Source: Pleurobrachia bachei
Taxonomy: Eukaryota; Ctenophora; Tentaculata; Cydippida; Pleurobrachiidae
Assembly: GCA_000695325.1 (NCBI GenBank)
Contig: AVPN01000124.1
Location: forward strand, 32,518-75,781
DNA length: 43,264 bases
Direction: 5' to 3'
Part shown: piece after piece, positions 22,793-34,300 of the stretch
How the letters are laid out: every line of letters starts with the position of its first letter
Position numbering within the stretch: the first letter of the stretch is position 1
Translations under genes and position numbers: made by a program
Notes under the pieces: model-generated
Database searches by the model: none
Told to the model about the DNA's origin: nothing
Seen by the model: the letters and a program-made list of their open reading frames with translations, nothing else

Positions 22793-24200
22793 TTGGATTG
22801 GGGGCCTTTTCTTTCCCAGCACATATCAGCTCTCGGATAATCCCGGCTAGTCTCGCTCATGTATATTCCCTGGTAACTGAGTAGTGTGTGCAGTAATAAT
22901 GCTTCAGATATATCAGCGCCCCGCCCGGCTGTAAGTGGCGCAACTCTCTCATCCCGAGCGACAGATCTCTCATCATCAATCCAATACCCCTGCTGTGCAC
23001 ACAAAAGGTAGAAAGCAAGCCACACAATAAGATTGTTTTGTGAATCGATAGATAACATTGGATATGAAGTTTGCGGCCGGCAGACGCACTTACCAAAAAA
23101 GTTAGGTTTATACGTCGAGCTTGCACGTGTCATATTTCACCGAAATTATCACATTTTCTAAACACCGAACCTGGTGCAGATCCCTAGGTCCCCATCCCAT
23201 GATGTTGATATCCCCTGCTGGTGAAGCTGATCCTATCATGACCCCTACAACTCTCATTTCAACCACCGTGTGTGCATCAGATGTCCGAGTTGTGCGAAAG
23301 AAATTGGTGAAAATTCTGAAATTTGAGTTGTATTGAGCAGCGAAGAAAAATTTGTTGCCAAATCAACGTTGATAAGGAGTGCGATTCGGTCGGATTGGCC
23401 CCACCTTCAATCTTCATACCTTAGTGCAATGAGTACAAGTCCCCTGTTTGATGGTTTGTTTGAGCTCAGTGAAGAGAGAGAGAGAGATAAGAGAGCGAAG
23501 AAAATGTCGAAAACAGATCTGCTGGCAGCGTGGAAATGGTGCTCAGCGACACATGCACATGAAGCTGCGAACTCCGCACTGTGAGAAAAGATGAAATGCT
23601 GAACTCTTGCTCTGAAAATGGTTGGAGAATTTTAGGTTTTGGCGTCAAATCACGGCTGTGGTTTTTGACATCAATGATCAATCTTATTTCATCAAATCTG
23701 ACATTTAATTACCATTTAGTTTGCTTATTTAGAGCTGATGATGGCGCACTCTGATTCGACTTTGAATTTCACTTCTTCAACCCTTGATCGTGCACGTGAT
23801 GATTATCTATCCACAACTCTAACGACTGATTCCCTGACCAGTGACTCGACCTTCCCCTGATACCCCATTCATCGAACAATTTTCAAAGCTGATAAGACTT
23901 CCGTTCAAATGCAGATGTGATGGGATTTTCAACCAAATTTGACCTGAAAACATAACCATGCCATAGCCATAAATTCTATCACGAATCTTGAAATGAAGAA
24001 GTCGACAGAAATTGAATATCGTTGCATACCTGAACTATCTGACCTCCACAGTCACTGTTCTCTCTTCAACTTCACACACGTCTAATGCACGTCCTGCTCC
24101 TATCAGATTCTTCTACTTGAAGCTAGCACTAGCGTCTTCATGGACTTATCAGAACAGGGAGAGTACTCATCTCTTATCTCTTGTAGTTGCGTTCCATATG
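22793..24200. other. Gene-free stretch between hairpin field 1 and the minisatellite
   Basis: No hairpin of the field type, no exon chain and no RNA gene is seen. The 140-codon minus-strand frame at 22711-23133 matches nothing I know and spans two field hairpins, so it is not called. Confidence 0.5.
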
Positions 24201-24509
24201 CAGGCAGCTAGGTATTCCTTATCAGGCATCTAGGTATTCCTTATCAGGCAGCTAGGTATTCCTTATCAGGCAGCTAGGTATTCCTTATCAGGCAGCTAGG
24301 TATTCCTTATCAGGCAGCTAGGTATTCCTTATCAGGCAGCTAGGTATTCTTTATCAGGCAGCTAGGTATTCCTTATCAGTGTAGCTAGGTATTCTTTATC
24401 AGGCATCTAGGTATTCCTTATCAGGCAGCTAGGTATTCCTTATCAGGCAGCTAGGTATTCCTTATCAGGCAGCTAGGTATTCTTTATCAGGCAGCTAGGT
24501 ATTCCTTAT
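24201..24509. repeat. 22-bp minisatellite, 14 copies
   Basis: The unit contains GCTAGGTATTCCTTAT and is repeated 14 times with few changes (GCATCT for GCAGCT in two copies, TTCTTT for TTCCTT in three, one unit of 23 bp). A lone GCTAGGTATTCC also appears near 28188, inside the neighbouring splice-site array. The high identity points to recent expansion. Confidence 0.95.
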
Positions 24510-24887
24510 TGGTAAGACTGCCCTTAGAAAGCAGGGCGTTCCAGTGCAGTGCATCTACTTGATAACTTCAGCTAGGCTAGATTAGGTGCAGCGTTGTTGG
24601 CGCTCAACTTGTGTAGACAAAAACCTGAGGAACGAAGATAATGTAGATTATCTGGAGTCAAGATCACTGAGATTTCAAACAGAACAAGGTCAATCATTTG
24701 TTTAGAGAGCCAGTTCTAGTACCTGATAAAAAGAGGACCGGAGAAGTTTTCCCTTGCACGTGGTCAGATCCTAGATAGGCGATTTATCAATTCCAATATC
24801 GACTCTACTTGTAACCCTCCAAACTTTGGTGCTGTAACATTAACCCTCTCAGATGTTCTCCCCTTGTGTTTTTCTTGACAAGTCTTG

Positions 24888-27800
24888 AGCAGGTCTTATA
24901 ACGAAGCTTTGTCGAACGCCCAAGTTGAAAAAAAGGAGATGAAGCATGGTGGCATGTCTTCGGTTCAGTGCAACCAGCAACGTACTCGTTCCTGTCAAAC
25001 ATAATTAGACCCACACAGAACCCAGATGTAGAAATTTGAAGTCATCAGATTCAAAACTTACAAAGATCTTCATGTTGTTCGACTTTCCAGGCCTCATTTC
25101 CTTAAACCCCGTCCTATGCTTTTCTGGAAGATCGATCTAGATCCTAACACCGGCGTCCGGCCTGCTAAACTGGTTATGGAATTTGAACACACGGGGCTCA
25201 CCAATCGATCAAGCGGGTCTTGCAACGAACGCAACGTCACGAGATAGGGAGTGCACTGGTCTTTGCGTGGGATGGTTAGAAGGCTGACTTAGATTCTGGT
25301 AAAGCTGTGTCCTATTCCCTGTAACTCAGTAAAAAAGGTCACCCAATCCCACCCAGAAAGTCAAAGGCTCGTGATTACCCATACCGTTTTCCAAGAATCC
25401 CGTTGGCTGCAATTTCCACGCGGCTGTATCGGTGCTAGGACTCAATTATCAACTCTCACGTGTGCCACGATTCAATTCTGTCAACAAGGTTATCCAACCC
25501 AACCCACGGAAATGGAGAGAAATGTGAGAGTAATAAATTGGAATTTTAGCACTTTACCGAAATCACAGGATCCAGTCAAATGGTTTGGCAGTTCGGAGCT
25601 ACTTCGATTCAGTTGGTCCATAAACGGCTAATCTTGTACCCACTTCAATTAATACTGTAACAGAGTGAACCCATTTCCCGCCCCGAAGATCTGAGATTTT
25701 AAATCAATCTTTGTTTTCTTAGCTGACTGCACGATGGAAGTTGGTGAAATTGTCCTAGCTCCTGGTACTGTTTCATTCAGTTCAATCTCTCGTCACTCTC
25801 TGCCAAAATGGTTAGACCAAACCACCCACGTTTTGAAATTGAGAGAAAATGTGAATCCAGTGAAACTTACAGGTCGAGGGAGAGATAATTGAAGCGGGTC
25901 TTACAACGAACTTTATCGAGTGCCATGGATCGGTGAGCAGAATTGCTGGTTTGTTCCTATTTCCATAACTATCAGCTCTGTGAAGACGGTTAAAAGATTC
26001 CTTACCCTCCCCAAAAACAGGTAGCCTATCGGATTGTGGTCGGTCGGTATCCTTCCCTTACTGTCACTTTATCACATCAAATTCCGTGGAGACAAATAAT
26101 TCGTAACGTCCTACATGATCTCAGACCTCACTCCTCAGTACGGCTCTGACAACAAGGTTAGCCCAACCCATGCCCGTGGGAAGTTTAGAGGGAGGAAATT
26201 TAGAGGGGGGGGAGGGGGGGGAATAAATGGGAGAGATACCAGGTAGATGATAGGCGATGATGTTGGTTGAGAAGAAGGAAAAACTGCGACGAACCCAGGA
26301 AAAAGCCATCATCATAACCCCTGATACTGAACGACAATCGTCTACTGCACGAATTTGCGTCACTAACAGTTCATTTTGTTCTATCTCACGTCATGTTTAG
26401 CTCTGCCAACAGGGTTAGACCAAACCACCCGATTACCAAAAATAAATGGGAAAATTTGCAGGGATTCCAGAGAAAACTCACATTTCGAGGGAGAGAGAAA
26501 AGCCGGTGATCCTAAATGATGGTTGTAGCCCGCAAATCCTACGAGTTCATCTGTTATTACCGTGATTGAAGCGGGTCTTACGACGAACATTTTCGAGCGC
26601 CATGGATTAGTGGGCAGAATTCCTTGATCGGGTGAATTTGTCCATACTTCCTTCATTATCAGCTCTGTGAACATGGTTATGAGCCCCGTACCCTCCCCAA
26701 AATGTGATTGAAGCTTACTATCTTGGTTGGTCAATGTCCTTACTTTCATTTCTTCAACGTGAATCACTCTCCAATTCATAACATCCTACGTAATCTCTGT
26801 ACGGTTCTGCCAACGGTGTTAGCCCAACCCATGCCCAGGGGAAGTTTAGAGGGAGGGGAGGTTAGAAGGGGGAATTGGAAATGAGATAGATACCGGATGA
26901 TAGGCGTCAGGCGATGATGATGCTGAGGAAGGTAGAGAAGGAAGAACTGCGACGAACCCAGGAAATAGCCATCGCCATAAGCCCTAATGTTTCACACTCC
27001 TCTACACTCTACTGCTTAGCAACACTTCATTGTTTCATTCTGTTCTATCTCAGTTACCACGTCAAGTTTAGCTCTGCCAACAAGGTTAGACCAAACCACC
27101 CGATAATTACAGGAGAGATAGAAAATGGGAGTGATTTTAGTAATTAACTCACAATTCGAGGAGAGAAAATTCGTGGTGTAGGATCCTAGAAGTCTCCAAC
27201 TGTGGGGCAACACCTGTTTTACCGTGATTGAAGCGGGTCTTACGTCGAACTTTATCGAGTGACGTGGAACAGGCCAAGAAGAACAGAATCAGATGAATTT
27301 TTCGACTTCTATCATTATCAGCTCTGAGAACACGATTAGACCCCAAAACCGCCCCAAAATGAGTGATTGGTCTTACAACTTGGTTGGTCAGCGTCCTTAG
27401 TGTCCTTACTGTCATCTCTCCAACGTGAATCACTCTCCAACATGCATACATCTCTCCGTTTCGTAACATCTTACGTGATCACAGTACGGCTCTGTCAACA
27501 AGGTTAGCCCAACCCATACCCAAGGGAAAGTTAGTTAGAGGGAAGAAAATGAGAGATACCGGATGATTGGCGAAGATGATCGTAGAAAGGGAAGGTAGAA
27601 GGAGAAACTGCGACGAACCCAGGAAATAGCCATCATCATCACCCCTCTAAGCTAACACTGCTCGATACTTCATAACCATCTGCTGAACTGCATGGCTTTG
27701 TGACACTAACACACAGGGTTTACCGTACTTGGTAGTAGATTCAGGCAGGTCTTACAATGATTCCTTGTCTAATGCCTTTAAGTGCAGAGAGATGGGGTAG

Positions 27801-29140
27801 CGGCCAGCATTTGGTGGATGTTATCAAGCACGTTTCAACTATAATTATCACCTTTGTGAACAGGGTTAGCCCTAGATAACCTCCCCAGAATATCAATTGG
27901 ATTTGTTAGCCTACCATCTAATCACTGTGAGAAATATACTCGCCTGCTCAGATGGTTGGAGAGAATACAACTTCTTTATTTTCTGACTGGTCCTAGATGA
28001 ATTCCCCCAGCTGTCTCTGGAATCTCTTAACGTGTTCAACTCTGACAAAAAGGATTAGCCAAGCCCACCCAGAGAAGTAAGCATTACCAAATTCATAGGG
28101 GATATATCCTTAGCTGCAAGGTCAGTGCGATTCCTGTGCCATTCCTGTGCAATATCCTTCTATCCAGCTAATCTAAAACTGAGGTCTGGCTAGGTATTCC
28201 GAGAGATAAGGCTTTTAATTCGTGGCCGATCGTTTGCAACACTTCTCTCTCCCACTCATCTGTCAACAAAGTTAGAAAAGACCTACAGCTCAATAATCAA
28301 GGAAGTTACCAGACAGTCAGAGAGGAGCGAAGTCACTTTTCTTCAAACCGCCAGTACCTTCCCAACCCTGTCAGCTCACTCTGTCGTTCACGACGTTCTG
28401 TCAAAAAGGATTAGCCCTACCCACCAATGCGACGACAATAAGAATGTAGACGATACACTTACGTAGTTTGCCAGTGCTATCCATTGCATCAATGCGATAT
28501 TCAGGTCATGGGAGTTATCTTAGCAGTCCTAACTGTTTAACGGTCAGCTATGAAACTCAGGGCGGTGGTATGGCGTGCTTCTAACTCATAACTGGCTCTA
28601 TTTCAGATACGCTTCACCTCTGTGGAACACGGTTAACCCCCACCCGCCCAGGAAATGATAGAAGAGATGAGGTAGAAGAGAAATGGATGATGAATGATGG
28701 TTACCCGTTGGATGACGATGATCTGCGTTGTCCTAGATGCCTGTGTACCTAATCTTGAGGGATCTTTTACACCGAATCTGATGGGCTGGTTTAGATGATA
28801 CACGTTTAGATGCAGTGGATTATAACGGACTTATGTCTTGAGTCCTTTTCAGGTTATATGGTAGTTTGCTTTGACAGACAATGATGAACGGCGTACCGCA
28901 AACCTGTACTGTCAAAAATCGGTTAGTAGCCCAACCCCGCCCCGATACGCTCCTCATTCCAAGAAACCAAATTATAGACGTATTTTTAGAAAACTACGAA
29001 CCTCATCAGGCTAATTTCAGAGATGCCTTACAATGAATTTCCGGAAGTCATCCTAGGGACAGGTCTTACAACGAATCTTTGTCGAACGCCACATCGCAAG
29101 CTCAGCATCGTAGGGTCCTATTGCTTTTACTTCAACAGCT
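24888..29140 (-). ncRNA. Candidate multi-exon minus-strand transcript with about 17 matching splice acceptors
   Basis: Read on the minus strand, about 17 places show the same intron end: GGTTTGGTCTAACC, then 7-11 nt ending TTGNCAG, usually followed by AGCTGA or AGCCGTAC. This is a branch-point-like CTAAC plus acceptor. Exon starts lie near 29140, 28616, 28408, 27850, 27490, 27317, 27074, 26812, 26666, 26406, 26147 and 25798, among others. Matching donors GTAAGACC (29069, 27228, 26575, 25902) or GTATCTCTC close short exons of about 70-120 nt. The 29140-29070 exon is open (WRSTKIR at its end), but several others have stops in all frames, so I call the transcript non-coding or decayed. No plus-strand counterpart of these signals exists. 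Confidence 0.5.
25480..27660 (-). repeat. About three tandem copies of a 670-bp three-exon module
   Basis: Landmarks recur at about 655-680 bp: the acceptor before AGCCGTAC (27490, 26812, 26147), the acceptor before AGCTAAAC (27074, 26406), the donor GTAAGACCCGCTTCAATC (27228, 26575, 25902) and a segment reading SWVRRS in one frame (about 27610, 26955, 26290). Each module carries three exon-like segments and three introns of about 85-170 bp. Further left and right the same splice motifs continue in more degenerate spacing. The intron ends look better conserved than the exon bodies. Confidence 0.65.
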
Positions 29141-30015
29141 CTGCCAAATAGGGTTAGCCAAACCCGCCCAGAAAACTTCAAATGTCCGGCCAGTGCCGTA
29201 ATTTGCAAGAGACTTGTGAAGTGCTATCGAGCGTGTCTAATTTTCTGTTTCCTCTTAGGGCACGTGTCAACTCCGATCGCGGTGCATGCTGATTTTGTGG
29301 ACAACTCCAGGCAAAATGCGTCTATTGCAATAGGGATAAACCTGAAATGGAATTGGAGAGCTAACGCAGTGATACTTAGAAAAAACAACTAACGATATCT
29401 AAAGACCATTTAACCCAAACTGAGCATGAGAAATTTACCTTGAACAGTTATTTAAATTATTCCGGGAAGCGATCTAACTTTAATTTGTAATCTTTAAACT
29501 CTTGGATCTGAAAATAGGGCCAATATAAAACCTGTGAGGGCTATGACATACGAGATATTGGATTGGCCACAAGTTTATGAAATGACAAGTGGGAAACAGA
29601 ATATTACCTAAATATGATGGATTCCGTCACTCCAAAGGCTGATATTTTATCGCATGGCAGTTTGCTCGAAGATGAGTGCAGATACATTCATGTTCCTGAT
29701 ACCAGTACAGTGCAATCTCAGAATCACCCAACAGATGCTTCCCATATAACACCCAGTCCTGATCCTTACAAAGCAATCCCAGAGGTGGTGGTGGCTCGCT
29801 AGAGAACATTACGCGAGGGTGCTCACAAAAATTGTTTAAACTAAAAACTGACATGCTTGCGACGAAGATAGAAGGCATTAGAATTAGAAGTCAGCATATA
29901 TTTAGCCCAATGGAGTTGTCGAATGAATGTCAGCTTAAATTAAACACATGGAAATTAGGGAGGCCGAGAACATGCAATTAGTGCCTAGAATATGACGTAG
30001 GGGGAGGTAATTGTT
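29141..30015. other. Gene-free stretch between the splice-site array and hairpin field 2
   Basis: No exon chain is recognised. A 62-codon plus-strand frame at 29614-29802 matches nothing known. A degenerate field-type hairpin (GCGAG-ggtg-CTCAC) lies at about 29813-29826. Confidence 0.45.
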
Positions 30016-33000
30016 AGTGAGGACACTCACTTGGTTCGAGAACACTCGACGCACCTTTTCAGCCTTATGCCAACCAGACGCAAAGGCAACCAAGCACACA
30101 GCATAGCTCTAGGCTACCGGCTATCAAGCCCCAATCACCACATGGATATATGAAACCACAGCGTAGAGAGGAGAGCATAGAACCCGCTGACAGCTACAGG
30201 TTGCCTTCGGATCCAGCTATTCAGGCCCCAGAAATCTGGCTGTAGAAAACAATGAAAAGAAAGAAAGTGTTTGGGTGGTGAGAGCGCTCACCTGGAGTCG
30301 AGAACACTCGACGTTACCTTTTCTTGGCCTTTTCTTTTATTATAACTGATGGTCAGTTATCCATGACCAGGATTTAACACTATCAGTATCGGGCGTCCGA
30401 AGGTCTATAGCAGCTTTCAAGCTCCGCTAAACTGTGCCATATCACAAACTCAAGTCGTGGTTTATCAAGTTGTGGCAGGTAACAGCCCGCGATAATACCA
30501 AGACGTTCACTATCGACCAACGGCGAGTTATTCTGTAAAGAGTATCTGTACTGATTCTCTGCTAGACTAATATTAATATTTCTCGTGTCTAAAATACCGA
30601 TTACCGGTGCACAATATATCTGTAATACACGTATTATTATAGGGCAGATAAGTATCTAGACTATAACTAGGGGCTAAGCCCACAACTTTTCTTCAGATGT
30701 TACGAAATATTGACCAGAATTCGGACATTACACAACAGTGTGCAAAAACAGCCACACAGTGTGGATCAGATTCATATTAGGCATACCAAACATTGGTAGC
30801 ATTTCTGAACATCGCAAAGCGATTCAATATTTCAAATGAGCACACAGACTCAACTCACTTCAACTGAGTGGTATCATTGGACGCTACGAAGGCGTAAACA
30901 TTTTCACTACAAGCTGTAACTGTAGCTGTCAGAAATACACGTTAAAATAACATCGAAGGATCAAATGGTACCTTCACAATTTTGCTCGCAAAGCGGCAGA
31001 CATTCAGGTTGTCATCACAGACCTCTGTACGGGTGGTAGAATTTTAGTGGGGAGGCAAGTACGCTTGCAATAGTAGCTGTCACGACGTCACGCTGAGGTG
31101 GTTAGGCCACTGAAAGAAGTTTAACTTTTATCAACCCCCTCTAAAACATTAAACTACAGATACTTCATTACCAATTAGCTTACGGCTTGGTTGCTGAGAG
31201 TGCTCAGCTGAGAATATAGATGGATGTTGAGAGCGCTCAACTGCCAATATGTGACCTTTTCTTGCCACTAAGGCTTCATGAGATAATGTAGAACGGGCCG
31301 TGTTAGTCAGGCACTGTAGGTTGAGTGTTGCATATAAACTTGCATGCTGGATATTATGGCATGTTCCAAATTTTCCTCAAATTTCCTCCTCTCCTAAGAG
31401 GTTTAAAGTATGTCAAGAATTTGTGTCAGTGTACACTGTATTTTCATTTTCCCTCACTCAAACAGTGGGCCTCATAAACTCTCTAGAGTCATGTCAGATA
31501 CTTATTTCGTTTGGGTCGAGAGCACTCGACAGAGATAGAGCCTTTTCGGGGTGGCGCTATGTCGGGTTGGAAAGGCTGGAAGTGGGCGAATGGATACGGC
31601 AAGTTATCGAGTGGTTGAAGGTGGTTGTACAGCGAGGAGGACAGGCGAACGAGTTTGATTGCAGGGATGTGTAGCGGGTGTCTATGTCTGCTTGAAAACG
31701 ATTGAACACACACACTGGAAAAATGGATTGCATGGTGTCAGAGGTGGATATATATACAAGAGTTGGCTGTACTTGCCGAACTGATACACACAATATTACC
31801 ACAGACTTATCTGGGTTGGGCATGAGCTGTCATGGTGGTGGCTGTTGCTGTGTTTGGGCTCCTAGAGCTGCACTGTTGTCGGCTGTGTGTTGGCCTTCTC
31901 AGAACCTGCTGAGAGCACTTTGAAAAGAAAGTTTTAAAACACTACATGTCTGATACATGGTTACCACGCTTTACCCAAAGCCCTGCATGGTTGAAGGATA
32001 GTCGCCGTAAATTTTCCTATCACACAAGTGTGTTTGGTCCAGGGCTATCCAGAGCAGGACCATTAAATGCCAGCGCCTGACAGAAAAAGGAAAGAGATAT
32101 AGGAGGCTTATCGTCAGCTTGCCACTCATGATGAAAGCAATCAATTTGTTTGTTCAGGTTCAAAAAGAACTACCTATCCTATTCTTACTGTACGTTGAGA
32201 ACTCTCAACTGTTTGGCGAGTTGATCGAATATGCTGAGAACACTCAGCTGAGCTTGGACCTTTTTGAAAATGCCAGAGCGGCAGAGCCAGGGTCAAAGAA
32301 TACATTGGAACGGCAGCGGGGAGAGAGAACATAACTCGTAAGCAGGAGAACATGTGCACTGAAGGGGATACACCAAGTTAACATTTAATGACGAGCAGGG
32401 GGCAAGCATAGATACATGTGTGTTACCATATTATAGTTACCCAACGCGGTATTACTTATTGTACACTCTGTGCAGTAGACGTATCACTCTTTATCACTAG
32501 CTATCTTCTGCTACAACACTCTCCAGATAGACAAATATAGATGTATCAAGCCCCAAAATAACGGTTCCTTTCGGAGGTGTAGAACAACAAACCATATTGT
32601 GTAATATATCACGTGTTGAGAGTGCTCAACTTTGAACTAGATTTACATAGATGTTGTGTTGGGAGCGCCCAACTAGATCACAACGGTGGGCCTTTTCGTT
32701 TAGATTTTAGAGAGATCTCAAACGGTAGCTTCCTGCTTCACATGAACCGGTCTGTAAACAGAGAAAGATCGAAAACAGAGTGTGATGTTTTAGTTGACCA
32801 CGGGTGGTTGTGTGTGTTGCAGGGAAGGGCGGGTTTCCAAATGCCAATCATAAAATAGTACTTAGAATTTGAAACCACTGATTGATTTGCGGCAGTAATG
32901 CAGTTATATGATAGATGCATAAGAAGTGTAGCGCAGGTCCAACAGGTATAAATCAAACCGTCCAGGCATAGAAATATATATAGAGAGAGATAGATAGAGT

Positions 33001-34300
33001 TCTGTAACGATAGAGAGAGATATATAGATACATATTTATATATAGATGGCAGCCATCGAGGGTTTTAACTCGCTGTGCTGAGAGCTCTCAGCTTGTCGTG
33101 GGGGCCTTTTCCTCTGAACCAGGAGAGTTCAGGTAACATGCATGCAACACGAAACAGCTCGGGATGGAGATATGGAGGCGATAAAGAGAGGTGGATATTG
33201 AGTCACAGAGGTGTTTCAACAGCTATCATACTTTTCTCTCGCTTGTATCAGGAATTGGCACATATCTCAGATCTGATCAACGCAAAAGGGAAAGTTACCA
33301 GGATCACACAATGAGGTGAGGGGCCATGCGGCTACAATTGCTGCTCTGTGTATATGTTGCCTGGAAATAGTGTTGTTCTGACAGATAAAAGCTGATAAAA
33401 AGTATGGCCCCCGTTTTGGAGATATGATGATGATTATTGATAAATACACGCTGCAACATTACCAAATCGAAGGGGGGGAAGAGTGAAAACATCTACCACA
33501 GCTCATCTAACCTTCGCGGGAATCAAAAGAGCAGCCTGGGAGAAATAGAGATCTCACGTATACACTGATAGAGTGGACATTTATATCTGAATCTGACTCC
33601 ACAGGGGAGGGGAGGGTGCTCGCTAAGAAATATATCATCACGGTTGTATCTGAATTTAGCCACTTCAATAATCTGGTGGATATTACACGTGCTGCACAGA
33701 TCAGATGGGGGGAGAGATAACTCACAACCAGCGGGTCCATGCATGCGCCTAGATCTCTCTCTTGTTATCTTTCTGCTATATCTTTACACTATATCTTTGT
33801 TATATATCATGCTCTTCAGACGACGGTTGAGATACGTATATCATAATATATATTATGTTTATTATAATTCCATATATATTTTCTTTGTGCTGATCTCTGT
33901 AAGAGATGATTAAATATATGCCGAGAGCGCTCAGCTGTAATTGGGGGCCTTTTCATTTAAAGGAATATAAAAATTCTAAGAACATACCCCTGCACACACG
34001 GCGTGCTCACTGATCCAGAAACAGAGACTGAAAAAGGATTTCGTAAGGACGATATAAGGAAGTTACAATTTCAGGATTTAAATTTAGATCTGCGATAAGA
34101 TTTCAGATATTTCAAAAGGATAGATCGATAGACTTCAACTTTCAATTTCACGAGACAAAAACAAGACCAAACTTTCTCTGGAAGTCACAAAAACAAAGTT
34201 ACCCCATTTTAACTCACGCTCTTCTCTTACTTTTGTCATCATATTATATCGATATTATATATATTGTATATTTGGATTGTTAGTGTCGAGAACACTCGAC
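30016..34300 (-). repeat. Hairpin field 2: 14 covarying hairpins in pairs and singles, each unit ending CCTTTTC
   Basis: Same family as field 1 but more regular. Pairs: 30016+30035, 30277+30297, 31193+31226, 32194+32233 and 32615+32658. Singles: 31515, 33077, 33920 and 34285. CCTTTTC or CCTTTTT follows the last hairpin of every unit at 3-17 nt. Stems include AGTGAG/CTCACT, GGTGAG/CTCACC, GCTGAG/CTCAGC and GTTGGG/CCCAAC, so four of the six base pairs vary with compensation. Only the stem at 33920 (C-A) and the one at 30035 (T-C) are imperfect. On the minus strand a unit reads GAAAAGG, spacer, hairpin, spacer, hairpin. No protein gene is recognised between the units. Confidence 0.82.

Noticed and set aside
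25480-27660. Protein-coding gene encoding SWVRRS-type repeats
   Set aside because: The frame recurs in three modules, but joined exons carry stops in all frames in several places; called a non-coding or decayed transcript instead.
29614-29802. 62-codon plus-strand frame
   Set aside because: Short, no known motif, overlapped by an equally long frame on the other strand.
18931-34300. CRISPR array
   Set aside because: The hairpins vary in sequence, spacing is irregular and the host is an animal; there are no constant direct repeats and no cas genes.
18931-34300. Histone-type 3' stem-loops
   Set aside because: Stem and loop sizes match (6 bp, 4 nt), but the sequence, the missing flanks and the absence of histone genes rule this out.
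18931-34300. Binding sites for a dimeric DNA-binding protein
   Set aside because: Both arms drift together into seven stem types; independent half-sites would not stay matched in this way. Kept only as a weaker alternative.
18931-34300. tRNA or SINE origin of the hairpins or splice motifs
   Set aside because: No A-box/B-box pair was found near any of them.
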